Positions 16,200 through 24,990 of a stretch of DNA of 64,000 nucleotides are shown piece after piece. The translations under genes and the position numbers were made by a program. The notes beneath the pieces are model-generated. The model did no database searches and had not been told where the DNA came from. It saw only the letters and a program-made list of their open reading frames with translations. The DNA comes from RDXT01 sp033765305. GTDB lineage: Bacteria > Bacteroidota > Bacteroidia > J057. The stretch spans positions 87,572-151,571 of the forward strand of contig JANRID010000073.1 in the NCBI GenBank assembly GCA_033765305.1. Direction: 5' to 3'. The stretch's first letter is position 1, and every line of letters starts with the position of its first letter.

Positions 16200-17189
16200 A
16201 TGCGAACCGCCGTGTTTTCCACCCAGCCCTACGACCGCCAGTTTCTCGATGCGGCCAATGCCGCCGGCCACGAACTCGTCTATTTCGAACCGCCCCTGAA
16301 TCCGGAAACCGCCGCCCTGGCCCTGGGCTTTCCGGCCATCTGCACCTTCGTCAATGACCACCTCACCGCGCCGCTCATCCGCAAGCTGGGCGATTACGGC
16401 CTGAAGCTCATCGCCCTGCGCTGCGCAGGCTTCAACCAGGTGGACCTCGCCGCCGCGCATGCGGCAGGCATTCCCGTGGTGCGCGTGCCGGCCTACTCGC
16501 CGCATGCTGTAGCCGAGCACGCCGTGGCCCTGATCCTTACCCTCAACCGCAAGACCCACAAGGCCTACAACCGCGTGCGCGAAGGCAATTTCTCCCTGGA
16601 GCGCCTCGAAGGCTTCGACCTCTTCGGCCAGACCGTGGGGGTGGTGGGCACCGGCAAAATCGGGCGCGTATTTGCCGGGATCATGCGCGGATTCGGCTGC
16701 CGGGTCATCGCCTACGATGCCTATCCGGCACAGGATGCGGTTGATATTCAGTATGTTTCGCTGGAAACGGTCTTCCGGGACGCCGACATCCTTTCGCTGC
16801 ATTGCCCCCTCACCCCCGAAACGCGCCACCTCGTGAACCGGGAGACGCTGGCCCTGATGAAGCCTGGCGCCATGCTCATCAACACCGGGCGCGGCGGCCT
16901 CATCGACACGGCGGCCGTCGTCGAGGCGCTCAAGCACCGCCGCCTCGGCTACCTGGGCCTCGACGTGTACGAGCAGGAGGAATCGCTCTTTTTCCGCGAC
17001 CTGTCGGAAACCATCATCGAAGACGACCTCATCAGCCGGCTGCTGACCTTCCCCAACGTGCTCGTGACGGCGCATCAGGCCTTTTTCACGCGCAACGCCC
17101 TGGAGCAGATCGCGTCAGCGACCCTCGGCAGCATCAGCGATTTCGAAGCCGGGCGGCCGCTGGCGCATGCCGTGCCGCTGCCCGGCTGA
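16200..17189 (+). CDS. ldhA: D-lactate dehydrogenase (2-hydroxyacid dehydrogenase family)
   Basis: A 329-residue NAD-dependent D-2-hydroxyacid dehydrogenase, the same length as E. coli LdhA. It begins RTAVFSTQPYDRQFLDAAN, has RCAGFNQVDL in the catalytic domain, the NAD fold GVVGTGKIG (about 147-155), the catalytic arginine in INTGRGGLID, the glutamate in GLDVYEQEES and the catalytic histidine in VTAHQAFFT. The TAHQAFFT form and the EESLFF segment are typical of LdhA rather than glycerate or phosphoglycerate dehydrogenases. It should reduce pyruvate to D-lactate in fermentation. It follows the rpmA terminator and is monocistronic. Confidence 0.9.
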   Translation: MRTAVFSTQPYDRQFLDAANAAGHELVYFEPPLNPETAALALGFPAICTFVNDHLTAPLIRKLGDYGLKLIALRCAGFNQVDLAAAHAAGIPVVRVPAYSPHAVAEHAVALILTLNRKTHKAYNRVREGNFSLERLEGFDLFGQTVGVVGTGKIGRVFAGIMRGFGCRVIAYDAYPAQDAVDIQYVSLETVFRDADILSLHCPLTPETRHLVNRETLALMKPGAMLINTGRGGLIDTAAVVEALKHRRLGYLGLDVYEQEESLFFRDLSETIIEDDLISRLLTFPNVLVTAHQAFFTRNALEQIASATLGSISDFEAGRPLAHAVPLPG

Positions 17190-17220
17190 CGGAAGTCCTT
17201 CCGCAGGCTGCGCGCCGCAG

Positions 17221-17251
17221 TTGGCCGGGCTGCTGCCGCCGGCTAGTTTTG
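17221..17251 (+). promoter_or_regulatory. Promoter of the VIT1/CCC1 transporter gene
   Basis: TTGG at 17221-17224 and TAGTTTTG at 17244-17251, both matching the Bacteroidota consensus, are separated by 20 bases counted from the TTG. The ATG follows 32 bases after the -7 box, which supports that start over the longer in-frame extension that reaches into ldhA. Confidence 0.7.
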
Positions 17252-17283
17252 ATCCCGGTACTGCATCATCCCGCCAATTGCCC

Positions 17284-18000
17284 ATGCATAACGAATCTTC
17301 GCTGCACCGCACCTCCCGCTTTCAGGATTACCTGGGGGAATTTGTCTACGGCAGCATCGACGGGTCGGTGACGACCTTCGCCGTGGTGGCGGGCGCCGCC
17401 GGGGCCGATCTGCCCATCTCGACCGTGCTGATCCTGGGCTTTGCCAACCTGCTCGCCGACGGCTTCTCGATGTCGGTGGGGGCCTATCTGTCCAGCCGCT
17501 CCGAGCGCGACACCTACGAGAAGCACCGCCGCATCGAATACCAGGAAGTGGAGGACATTCCGGAAATGGAGCGGGAGGAAATCCGGCAGATCTACCGGGC
17601 CAAGGGCTTCGAGGGCGAGCTGCTGGAGCAGGTAGTGTCGGTCATCACCGCCGACAAGGACCGCTGGGTGGATGTGATGATGAAGGAGGAGCTGGAGATG
17701 GTGCCGGACCACAAATCGCCGCTGGGCATGGCGGCGGTCACCTTCTCCGCCTTCGTGACGGTGGGGCTCGTGCCGCTGGCTGCGTACCTGTTCAATGCAG
17801 GCGGCGGCCTGCCGCCAGGGCGGCTCTTTGCCATTTCCTGCGTGTTCACCTCGCTGGCGTTTCTGTTCATCGGCTGGCTCAAGGCGCGGGTAACGCAGAC
17901 CAATTACCTCAAAGCCATTGCGGAGACGCTGTTTCTGGGCGGCTCTGCAGCGGCGGTTTCGTACGTGGTAGGGGACCTGCTGGAGAAGCTGCTGGGGTAA
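17284..18000 (+). CDS. VIT1/CCC1-family iron/manganese transporter
   Basis: A 238-residue membrane protein of the VIT1/CCC1 family. The N-terminal helices contain YGSIDGSVTTFAVVAGAAGA and the LGFANLLADGFSMSVGAYLS segment with conserved aspartate and methionine residues of the metal path. A cytosolic acidic helical domain follows (about 78-140, EVEDIPEMEREEIRQIY), the metal-binding region of these proteins, then three more helices. Family members export Fe(II) or Mn(II) from the cytosol or load vacuoles. No iron-regulatory site was recognised. It has its own promoter. Confidence 0.9.
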   Translation: MHNESSLHRTSRFQDYLGEFVYGSIDGSVTTFAVVAGAAGADLPISTVLILGFANLLADGFSMSVGAYLSSRSERDTYEKHRRIEYQEVEDIPEMEREEIRQIYRAKGFEGELLEQVVSVITADKDRWVDVMMKEELEMVPDHKSPLGMAAVTFSAFVTVGLVPLAAYLFNAGGGLPPGRLFAISCVFTSLAFLFIGWLKARVTQTNYLKAIAETLFLGGSAAAVSYVVGDLLEKLLG

Positions 18001-18069
18001 ACAGGCCGGTCAGGCCGTGCCAGCAGGGAGAAAAAGCAAAAAATCTGCGGAGATCCGAAGTATTTGCCG

Positions 18070-18077
18070 TATCTTTG
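18070..18077 (+). promoter_or_regulatory. Consensus -7 box of nusB
   Basis: TATCTTTG matches the TAnnTTTG consensus exactly, 123 bases before nusB. The long leader has no open frame; a matching -33 element is not clear. Confidence 0.6.
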
Positions 18078-18200
18078 GGGCGGTTGATACTGTGATCGCC
18101 TCATAACGGTATTTGAAATGCGAGCATATTTCCGAGGACCGCGGTTGCGCGCACGGTTTATCCTGCTAAATTCGTTCTCTAACCAGCGATTGTATTCCAG

Positions 18201-18740
18201 ATGATTACCAGAAGGCAAATACGGGCCAAGGTCATGCAGGCGATCTACGCGTGTATCACGTCGGGACAGCCGCAGGAGTATGTCTTCAACCTGCTCCTCA
18301 ACGACCTGGAGAAAGAAGTCCAGGAACTGGAGCGCCAGAAGCAGCTCGCCGGCGACAGCCGCCTCCTCCAGGCTCTGTATTACGAATCGCTGAAGAACGG
18401 CGAGCAGTACGATGAACTCATCAAAAGCAAGGCTGAAAACTGGGAACTCGACCGCATTGCGCGGATCGACCGCATCCTGATGCACATGGCCATCTGCGAG
18501 ATGCTCAATTTCGAGGAAATCCCCGTCAAGGTCACCATCAACGAATACCTCGAGCTCGCCAAGACCTACAGTACGCCCAAGAGCAGCAAGTTCATCAACG
18601 GCATCCTGGACAGCCTCTACAACGACTTCCGCGGCAGCGGCCGCATCGTCAAGCGGGGCCGCGGCCTGATCGACTCCTCCCAGCGGGGCGCTGCGCCGGA
18701 GCCGCCTGTGGAAAAAAATCCCACCGTCGAGAAAACCTGA
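18201..18740 (+). CDS. nusB: Transcription antitermination factor NusB
   Basis: A 179-residue NusB, beginning ITRRQIRAKVMQAIYA and containing the family's C-terminal helices (LDRIARIDRILMHMAICEML, EIPVKVTINEYLELAKTYS, SSKFINGILDSL). NusB binds boxA RNA with S10 (NusE) and supports antitermination on rRNA operons; a boxA-like leader is present at the far end of this window. The last 30 residues form a basic and proline-rich tail. It starts the conserved set nusB, DUF1573 protein, yajC, YbbR-like, coaE. Confidence 0.95.
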   Translation: MITRRQIRAKVMQAIYACITSGQPQEYVFNLLLNDLEKEVQELERQKQLAGDSRLLQALYYESLKNGEQYDELIKSKAENWELDRIARIDRILMHMAICEMLNFEEIPVKVTINEYLELAKTYSTPKSSKFINGILDSLYNDFRGSGRIVKRGRGLIDSSQRGAAPEPPVEKNPTVEKT

Positions 18741-18763
18741 CCCGCACATTTGCGTACACCTGC

Positions 18764-18792
18764 TTGAACTAATGTTTTCGTTACTATATTTG
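18764..18792 (+). promoter_or_regulatory. Promoter of the DUF1573 lipoprotein gene
   Basis: A TTG at 18764-18766 and TATATTTG at 18785-18792 are separated by 18 bases; the second is an exact -7 match. It lies after the nusB stop and 40 bases before the lipoprotein start, in a locally AT-rich patch. Confidence 0.7.
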
Positions 18793-18832
18793 CACTAAGG
18801 TTTTAGTTCAATTATTCCTCAACGAAACCGGT

Positions 18833-19345
18833 ATGAAGGTTTTTGCTTATTCTTTTATGGCAATGCTGGCAGCAGCCGGCATGGCATCCTGCAAGGATGA
18901 TGCCTCGACCACGTCCGCTGCTGCCGGCACGTCTGTGACCCCTGCCGCCCAGCCTTCCACGCCTTCCGGCCCCAACCGCCTGCCTGAGGAGCTGGAGCGC
19001 GCCCAGTCCATGGAGCAGACGTCGGTCGAATGGGTCAGCGAGGAGTTCAACTACGGCACGGTGCCTGCCGGAACGGTCGTAACGCACCGCTTCCGCTTCA
19101 AGAACACCGGCAGCGCGCCCCTTACGCTGACCAACGTGAAGGCTTCCTGCGGCTGTACGACTCCGGAATGGTCCAAGGATCCCGTCGCACCCGGTGCAGA
19201 AGGCTTTGTTGAAGCAAAATTCAACTCCACCGGCCGCTCCGGCGCCAACAACAAGACCATCACGGTCACGGGCAACTTCCCCGAAAACCGCAAGGTGCTG
19301 AAGCTCACCGGCATGGTTCAGGGCGAAGCGGGAACTCCCCAGTAA
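18833..19345 (+). CDS. DUF1573 domain lipoprotein
   Basis: A 170-residue secreted protein: signal peptide with a lipobox ending at C20 (AGMASC), a low-complexity threonine/alanine/proline linker (about 25-60), then a DUF1573 immunoglobulin-like domain (about 64-162). Diagnostic features are the WVSEEFNYGTVPAG strand, the HRFRFKNTGSAPL segment and the conserved KASCGCTTPEW motif with two nearby cysteines. The family is abundant in Bacteroidota and its role is unknown; the ASH-like fold suggests protein binding. It has its own promoter within the nusB-coaE neighbourhood. Confidence 0.92.
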   Translation: MKVFAYSFMAMLAAAGMASCKDDASTTSAAAGTSVTPAAQPSTPSGPNRLPEELERAQSMEQTSVEWVSEEFNYGTVPAGTVVTHRFRFKNTGSAPLTLTNVKASCGCTTPEWSKDPVAPGAEGFVEAKFNSTGRSGANNKTITVTGNFPENRKVLKLTGMVQGEAGTPQ

Positions 19346-19364
19346 GCCTGCTTCCGCCGGTCTG

Positions 19365-19399
19365 CGCCCCCGGATGCGCCGCTGGCGGTTCCGGGGGCG
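19365..19399 (+). terminator. Hairpin after the DUF1573 gene, possible terminator
   Basis: CGCCCCCGG (19365-19373) pairs perfectly with CCGGGGGCG (19391-19399), with a smaller CGCC/GGCG pairing inside the loop. The downstream sequence is only weakly T-rich, so termination efficiency is uncertain. It lies between the DUF1573 stop and the yajC promoter. Confidence 0.5.
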
Positions 19400-19450
19400 T
19401 TCCCCGTTGAGAAAGGCAGCATCCTGCGGCCTGCGATCCGGGCAAATTGC

Positions 19451-19458
19451 TATATTTG
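19451..19458 (+). promoter_or_regulatory. Consensus -7 box of yajC
   Basis: TATATTTG is an exact TAnnTTTG match, 25 bases before the yajC ATG. Together with the upstream hairpin it suggests yajC-ybbR-coaE is transcribed separately from the DUF1573 gene. A -33 TTG is not obvious. Confidence 0.6.
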
Positions 19459-19483
19459 CCGCCAGTCATTTACGTTATCCGAC

Positions 19484-19813
19484 ATGCATCTGATTCTGAC
19501 TTTGCTCCAGACGCAGAACGGCGGCCCCCAGGGCGGTCCTGCCGCGTTCATGCAGCCGCTGTTCCTGGTGGCCATTATCGCCGTTTTCTACTTCTTCATG
19601 ATCCGTCCGCAGCAGAAGCGGGCCAAAGAAGAGAAAAAATTCCGCGACGCCCTGGCCAAAGGCGACCGCGTCATGCTCCAAAGCGGCATCTACGGCACGG
19701 TATCCTCCATCGAAGACGCCGCCATCATCATCAAGGTGGATGAGAATACCCGCCTCAAAGTCAATAAGTCGTTTGTCTTCCCCGTGCCGCCGGAAGCTGC
19801 CGGCACGGTCTGA
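19484..19813 (+). CDS. yajC: Preprotein translocase subunit YajC
   Basis: A 109-residue single-pass protein. A glutamine/glycine-rich periplasmic start is followed by one transmembrane helix (about 24-40, FLVAIIAVFYFFMIRPQQKR) and the cytosolic YajC domain with KEEKKFRDALAKGDRVML and the SGIYGTVSSIED segment. YajC associates with SecDF at the translocon. It is followed 11 bases later by the YbbR-like gene. Confidence 0.95.
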   Translation: MHLILTLLQTQNGGPQGGPAAFMQPLFLVAIIAVFYFFMIRPQQKRAKEEKKFRDALAKGDRVMLQSGIYGTVSSIEDAAIIIKVDENTRLKVNKSFVFPVPPEAAGTV

Positions 19814-19824
19814 GCCTGAAAGTC

Positions 19825-20817
19825 ATGCTGCGGGATCAGGTCCGGCACTGGCTGACTGCCCTGATCGCGCCCGCGCCTGAACAGCGGCAGCGGCGCCAGG
19901 TGCTGGCGCTGGCATTTGTGGTGTCGGCCCTGTCCTGGCTGTTTGTCACCCTCAGTGGCGACTTTGCCCTGCGGCTTTCCTATCCCATCGAGTTCACCGG
20001 AGTGGAGGACCACGTCACGATCTCCCGGATGCAGACGACGGATCTGGAGGTGGAGGTGCGCGGACGGGGCCTGGACCTGATCGGGCTGCTGCTGCGCTCG
20101 CGCGGCGACACGCTCAGGCTGCAGTATAAGCCTGAGTATCAGCGCAACGGAGCTGTATCTGTCAACCAGCACGCCCGCGAGGTGGACAGCCTCGCAGGCA
20201 GCCGCCTGCGGGTGCGCTGGATGAAGCCCGATTCGATCCGGCTGTTCGTGGAGCCGCTCGAAGAGCGGCGCGTGCCGCTGCGCCTTGCCGTGCAGTTCCG
20301 CCTGAAGCCCGGATACCACCTCGAAGACGAGCCCCGGCCCGATACGGACAGCATTACCCTCATCGGCAGCCCGGCCAAGCTCCGCCAGTACCGGGAATGG
20401 TCCACCTTCAGCCGCACCGTGCCGCTCTCCGAGGAAATGGCTTCGGTGACGCTGCGGGTCGTCGATACGGTGGAAGGCATCCGCATTTCGCCCCACGAGG
20501 TCGAAGTGCAGGTATCGCCCAAACGCTACACCCAGGCGCGGATTCCTGTGCAGCTGCAGGTCGTGCACCAGCCTGAGCAGGTGCAGGAGGTACGGCTCAT
20601 GCCGCCTTCCGTCGAGGTCGACTGCCTCGTGCCGCTGGAAGCCTACGACCGCATCGCAGGGCCCGGCCAGGCCTATACCCTCAAGATCGACTTCCGGGAG
20701 CTGTCGCCCGAATCCCCCGGCATCATTCCCCGGATCGATACCCTGTTTCCCCAGGCAAAAATCATCCGCCAGTCCCCCCTCGTAGTTTCGTATGTAATCG
20801 TGTACCCATGGCGATAA
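19825..20817 (+). CDS. YbbR-like (CdaR-type) domain membrane protein
   Basis: A 330-residue protein with one N-terminal membrane helix (about 26-44, VLALAFVVSALSWLFVTLSG) and an extracytoplasmic strand-rich region containing several YbbR-like repeats (segments around TDLEVEVRGRGLDLI, RVRWMKPDSIRLFVEPLEER and RIPVQLQVV). In Firmicutes the YbbR protein CdaR regulates a diadenylate cyclase; no cyclase is adjacent here, and in Bacteroidota the gene sits next to yajC and coaE. Its end overlaps the coaE start by ten bases, so translation is likely coupled. Confidence 0.85.
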   Translation: MLRDQVRHWLTALIAPAPEQRQRRQVLALAFVVSALSWLFVTLSGDFALRLSYPIEFTGVEDHVTISRMQTTDLEVEVRGRGLDLIGLLLRSRGDTLRLQYKPEYQRNGAVSVNQHAREVDSLAGSRLRVRWMKPDSIRLFVEPLEERRVPLRLAVQFRLKPGYHLEDEPRPDTDSITLIGSPAKLRQYREWSTFSRTVPLSEEMASVTLRVVDTVEGIRISPHEVEVQVSPKRYTQARIPVQLQVVHQPEQVQEVRLMPPSVEVDCLVPLEAYDRIAGPGQAYTLKIDFRELSPESPGIIPRIDTLFPQAKIIRQSPLVVSYVIVYPWR

Positions 20818-21404
20818 TCAGTATCGGGATCACCGGCGGCATCGGCAGCGGCAAAACCCATGTATGTGAACGGTTTGAGGCCCGCGGATTCCGGATCTAC
20901 CACGCAGACGCCCGCGCCCGCGCGCTGATGAACAGCGACCCGGAACTGGTGGAAGGTGTCACCCGCCTCTTCGGCAAGGAAGCCTACCTGCCCGACGGCA
21001 CCCTCAACCGCCCCCTGATCAGCAGTGTCGTGTTCAAGGACCGGGACCGGCTGCAGGCGCTCAACGCCCTGGTGCATCCGGCTACGGGCCGCGATTTTAT
21101 CCGGTGGTCGGAGGAGGCGCGCGAGGGATACGGAAAGCCGTTTCTGCTCAAAGAAGCTGCCATTCTGTATGAAAGCGGCTCGCATCTGCTCAACCAGGCG
21201 GTGATCACGGTATATGCGCCCAAGCACCTGCGCCTGAGCCGGGTCGCCGGCCGCGACGGGCTCAGCGAAGCGGCGGCCCTGGCCCGGATGGATAAGCAGT
21301 GGCCGGAGCTGGAGAAGCTGTCCAGGGCCGATTTTGTCATCTATAATGACGGGCGGCATGATCTGGAGGTGCAGATCGACGAAGCAATCCGCTTTTTTTC
21401 CTGA
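20808..21404 (+). CDS. coaE: Dephospho-CoA kinase
   Basis: A 198-residue P-loop kinase that phosphorylates dephospho-CoA in the last step of CoA synthesis. It begins ISIGITGGIGSGKTHVC with the P-loop GGIGSGKT, has the YHADARARALM segment with the conserved aspartate, a KEAAILYESG substrate motif and an RMDKQWPELEK lid-like helix. Length is normal. It overlaps the YbbR-like gene and ends the cluster; the histidine kinase gene converges six bases after its stop. Confidence 0.95.
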   Translation: MAIISIGITGGIGSGKTHVCERFEARGFRIYHADARARALMNSDPELVEGVTRLFGKEAYLPDGTLNRPLISSVVFKDRDRLQALNALVHPATGRDFIRWSEEAREGYGKPFLLKEAAILYESGSHLLNQAVITVYAPKHLRLSRVAGRDGLSEAAALARMDKQWPELEKLSRADFVIYNDGRHDLEVQIDEAIRFFS

Positions 21405-21410
21405 TCCCGC

Positions 21411-24302
21411 TCAGGCGGGGTCCAGCAGCGGAACCGAAACGGTAAATACCCCTCCGGCATCGGAAATCTGCACCGGGCGGTCCGAAAGCAGCCGGTAGCG
21501 CTGGCGGATATTGTCCAGCCCGAGACGGGTGGATGCCACAGGGCTGCGCTTGAGCCGGATTCCGTTCCGCACCACCAGGGTATCCTCCGGGCCGGCTTCT
21601 ATGCTGACTGTAAGCGGATGGGTACGGGAAATGACATTGTGCTTGATGGCATTCTCGATAAGGAGCTGCAGGGTCAGCGGCGGCAGCCTGCGGGTCCGGG
21701 CCGCCTCCGGCACGGCAAGCTCGATGCGCAGGCTTTCGCCGTAGCGGCGGCGCTGGAGGTAGATGTAGGTTTCGGCGAGCTGAAGCTCTTCGGCCAGGGA
21801 TATGAGGGGCTTTTCCCGGTAGCTGAGCATGTTGCGGAACAGATCCGAGAGCTTGTTCACATATTCCACCGCTGCGGCCGGCTCCGCTTCGATGATGGCG
21901 GCCAGGGTATTGAAGGCATTGAAGAGGAAGTGCGGGTTGACCTGGCTGCGGAGGGTTTCAAATTCAAAGCGGATATTTTCCTGCTCCAGCCTCGCGCGCT
22001 CGCGCAGGCGGCGTTCGCGCAGGCGCACCCAGGCCCAGGCTACCGCAGCTGCGGCTGCGGCGCAGAGCCCCAGAAACCACCAGGTGAGCCAGAACGGCGG
22101 ACGGACGCGGAAGCTGTAGCGGATGAGGTCGGACGGCTGTCCGTAGAGGGCGCAGCGCAGCTCGAAGGTGTAGCTGCCGGCCGCAAGCCGGGGGTAGGTG
22201 ACCTGAAAGTCCCGGGTATCGGTCCAGCCGAGGTCGTAGCCCAGCAGGCGGTACTGATACGTTACGGCTTCCGGCTCGCGGAACCAGAGGCCGGAGAAGG
22301 AAAAGGTGAGGTGGTTTTCCGAATAGGCGTAGGTATGCCGGGCGGTATCGCTGTATTCGGTCAGGAAGATGCGGGGCGGCGCCAGGTAGAGCCGGGGAGC
22401 GGTGCGCAGGACGGGGTAGGCTGCCTGGTAGCAGAGCAGCCCTTCGCGGGTGCCGATCCAGATGTGGCCTGCGCTGTCCAGCGCCGCCGCATTCAGTTCG
22501 GGGCTGAATGTGCTGCCGGTTTCCGCCGTGAAATACTGCCACTGCCTGCTGGCGGGGTCGTACAGGTCCAGGCCGCCGCTGTGGGCGGCGAGGATACGCC
22601 CTTCCGGGTCCTGGGCGATGCTGGCAATGAGCCCGCTGCGCAGCCCCTGCGCAGGCCCTGTGCGTGTAAACTGCTGCCCGTCGTAGGCGTACAGCCCTGA
22701 ATCCGCCACGTTGAACCAGATGCGGCCGCTCCGGTCCTCGAGAATGGAATAGACCGTGGCATTGCCCAGCCCGGCCTGTGCGGCATAGCTGGCAAACTGT
22801 CCCTGCTCGTAGCAGACGATGCCTTTGCCGTCGGCGGCAAACCACACGCGGCCCTGGCGGTCGGGGTGGATGTCGTAGAGGTAGGCGGCACCGGTTCCCG
22901 GCTCGTGCCTGAAGGCCCCGAACGGCGGCTCCTGGCTCCGGGCGGCGCCGCCGAGCGTGGAGAGCCATACCTGCTGCCCGTCGCCTGCAATGGCCCACAC
23001 GCTGCCGTCGGGTAGCCCTTCGCGTTTCCGCAGGGAGCGCATAGGGCCCCGCTCCGGATTCAGGCGGATAATCCCCTGGTCGAAGGTGCCCAGCCAGAGC
23101 TCCTGCGCTGCGTCCTGCCACATGGAAATGACGCCTCCCGGCCCCGGTTCGATGGCGTAGCGCTGCATATCAGGCTGCATCGGATCGCCGCGCAGGGCGT
23201 AGAGCCCTTGCGGATCGGCAGCCCAGAGGGTCTGCCGGCCGGCATCGGCCAGCAGGGCCTGCATGCGGGCGGGTGCGCCGGGCACACGCTGGAGCCGGAG
23301 CAGCGTCCGCTGCAGCCCGCTGCGTGCCGCAGCCGCCCACAGGTTGCCTTCCTGGTCGTATTGCAGGGCATGCACAGCGCCCCGGCTGAGGGTGTCGCGG
23401 CGGCGCAGCCGCAGGGTTGCCGCATCCAGCGCCAGCAGGCTGCCGCTTTCGGTGCCGGCCCAGATCTCGTCCCCGGCGCGGGCCAGCGCAGTCACGGGCC
23501 CGTAGGTCCAGGGCTGATCTTCGGGAAGATAGGTCCAGGTATTCCGGCCGGGGTCGTAGCGGCACACACCGGCGTCATAGCCGCCCATCCAGATCTGGCC
23601 GTCGGGGCCTGCCAGCACCGACCGCACGATATGATCGGGCAGGCCCTGGGCCGGGGCGAGGCTGCGCACAGTCTTGCGGCCCGACGGGTCCAGGCTGCAG
23701 GCAGCGGCACCGGCATCGGTGCCGCACCAGACCTGGCCGCCGGGCCCGGCAGCCAGCCCGTATGCCACGAGGTCCGGCAGGCCATCCTCGGTTCCGAACT
23801 GGTACAGGTGGATACCGTTGAAGCCGTACACCCCTTCGCCGTAGGTTGAGATCCACATGACGCCGGTGCGGTCGAAGGCAATGCCGGTAATCCGGCGGGA
23901 CGGCGTGCCTTCCTCGGGCTCCCAGGCCTGGAGGCTGTCGCGCACCAGGCAGCATACCGATCCGTCTTCGCAGCCGGCCCAGATGCGGCCGGCGGCATCC
24001 TGGCCCAGGGCCGTTACCGGCCGGCTGCGGCTGGAAGGAATGAGCCGCAGCCGGGCGCCGTCATAGCGCCAAAGCCCTTCCGGGCTGCCTAGCCACAGAA
24101 TGCCGTCGGCATCCTCGAGCAGGGCGCGCGGCACCGGGAGATGGTCGGGCTGGAACAACGGAGCAGGCGGATGCCAGGCATACTGGGCCGGCAGTACAGA
24201 CCACAGCACCCCCGATACGGCTGCCCAGAGGCCTGCGGCAACGCTCCACCGCAGGAGCCTCCGTCCGATAAGCTGTACTGCTGCCCTGTTTCCCACGCGC
24301 AT
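21411..24302 (-). CDS. Two-component propeller sensor histidine kinase (LytS/YehU-type kinase domain)
   Basis: A 963-residue sensor. The ATG at 24302 gives a basic start followed by a membrane helix or uncleaved signal (about 17-38); a TTG 72 bases upstream is the alternative. Residues about 50-640 are two-component-regulator propeller repeats (DADGILWLGSPEGLWRYDG-type units, repeated xxGxIWxGT/W blades), forming two beta-propellers. A Y_Y_Y domain (about 660-730), a transmembrane helix (about 735-755) and a His_kinase domain follow, with the phosphoacceptor in RSQVNPHFLFNAFNT, an N-box ENAIKHN and a G-box LGLDNIRQRY. No response regulator domain is fused. Such kinases pair with LytTR regulators; an unpaired one lies at 36.4 kb. 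Confidence 0.92.
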   Translation of the reverse strand: MRVGNRAAVQLIGRRLLRWSVAAGLWAAVSGVLWSVLPAQYAWHPPAPLFQPDHLPVPRALLEDADGILWLGSPEGLWRYDGARLRLIPSSRSRPVTALGQDAAGRIWAGCEDGSVCCLVRDSLQAWEPEEGTPSRRITGIAFDRTGVMWISTYGEGVYGFNGIHLYQFGTEDGLPDLVAYGLAAGPGGQVWCGTDAGAAACSLDPSGRKTVRSLAPAQGLPDHIVRSVLAGPDGQIWMGGYDAGVCRYDPGRNTWTYLPEDQPWTYGPVTALARAGDEIWAGTESGSLLALDAATLRLRRRDTLSRGAVHALQYDQEGNLWAAAARSGLQRTLLRLQRVPGAPARMQALLADAGRQTLWAADPQGLYALRGDPMQPDMQRYAIEPGPGGVISMWQDAAQELWLGTFDQGIIRLNPERGPMRSLRKREGLPDGSVWAIAGDGQQVWLSTLGGAARSQEPPFGAFRHEPGTGAAYLYDIHPDRQGRVWFAADGKGIVCYEQGQFASYAAQAGLGNATVYSILEDRSGRIWFNVADSGLYAYDGQQFTRTGPAQGLRSGLIASIAQDPEGRILAAHSGGLDLYDPASRQWQYFTAETGSTFSPELNAAALDSAGHIWIGTREGLLCYQAAYPVLRTAPRLYLAPPRIFLTEYSDTARHTYAYSENHLTFSFSGLWFREPEAVTYQYRLLGYDLGWTDTRDFQVTYPRLAAGSYTFELRCALYGQPSDLIRYSFRVRPPFWLTWWFLGLCAAAAAAVAWAWVRLRERRLRERARLEQENIRFEFETLRSQVNPHFLFNAFNTLAAIIEAEPAAAVEYVNKLSDLFRNMLSYREKPLISLAEELQLAETYIYLQRRRYGESLRIELAVPEAARTRRLPPLTLQLLIENAIKHNVISRTHPLTVSIEAGPEDTLVVRNGIRLKRSPVASTRLGLDNIRQRYRLLSDRPVQISDAGGVFTVSVPLLDPA

Positions 24303-24384
24303 CGGATGGCATTCAGGAGCCACCGGGTTCAATATGGCAGGATTGGCGGAGGATGTCAATGCCTGGCGGACCAATGCAGGGATT

Positions 24385-24933
24385 TCACCGACGAAACGCC
24401 GCCGATACGCTCACCTGGATTTCTTCCGCTACTTTCTCCGTGACCAGCTTGGGAATGGCAATCTGATGCTCGGCCAGGGGCACGGTGAAGCTGGTGCTGA
24501 CCTGCAGGGTATTCCCCTTCGACACGATGCTGGCCCGGATGATGCGCTCCGCCGCGACGCCGTGCACGGTGAGCAGGCCTTTGGCCCGCACCGTGTAGGA
24601 GCCCGGCTGGGTAACGTCGGTGTCCTCGATGATGCGCCCGGTGAAGGATGCCTGGGGAAACCGGCCAGCTTCCATGTACTTTTCCCGGAAATGATCGCGC
24701 TGCAGCTCGCTGTTGAACCCTGCAAACGACTGGATGTCCACAGAAAATGCGAACGAGCGGGCCGCAGGGTCGATCACGCCGGCCAGCGCGCCGGATGCTG
24801 CGCGGATCACTTCCAGCGGCGCGTCGGACACGAAGGACACCTGGCCTGCGGTACAGGTATATTTCAGGGTTTGGGCAGCTGCGGGCGGCAGGCAGGCACC
24901 CAGCAGGATGCATAGCGCCAGTCGGAGGTTCAT
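24385..24933 (-). CDS. YceI-family secreted protein
   Basis: A 182-residue protein with a cleavable signal peptide (cleavage after PPAAA, about residue 20) and a YceI lipocalin-like domain. Marks are the GQVSFVSDAPLEVIRA start (the family has an F-x-S pattern), FAFSVDIQSFAGFNSELQRDHF, the GRFPQASFTGRI strand and the KGLLTVHGV motif. YceI proteins bind polyprenoid or lipid-like ligands in a beta-barrel; a few Bacteroidota paralogues belong to stress or surface functions. It lies upstream of the propeller kinase on the same strand, with about 80 bases between the stop and the kinase ATG. Confidence 0.9.
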   Translation of the reverse strand: MNLRLALCILLGACLPPAAAQTLKYTCTAGQVSFVSDAPLEVIRAASGALAGVIDPAARSFAFSVDIQSFAGFNSELQRDHFREKYMEAGRFPQASFTGRIIEDTDVTQPGSYTVRAKGLLTVHGVAAERIIRASIVSKGNTLQVSTSFTVPLAEHQIAIPKLVTEKVAEEIQVSVSAAFRR

Positions 24934-24990
24934 TGCACGGGTAGTCTTGATCAGATGTACCTGTTTAACGTACAGGCGGGCCCGCTGGTA

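Noticed and set aside
21389..21419. T-run followed by a CCCGC/GCGGG hairpin near the coaE stop
   Set aside because: The T-run precedes rather than follows the hairpin on the plus strand and there is no T-run on the minus strand, so it is not a standard terminator.
24303..24374. Longer N-terminus for the propeller kinase from a TTG at 24374
   Set aside because: The ATG at 24302 gives a basic start right before the membrane helix; the upstream 24 residues look uninformative.
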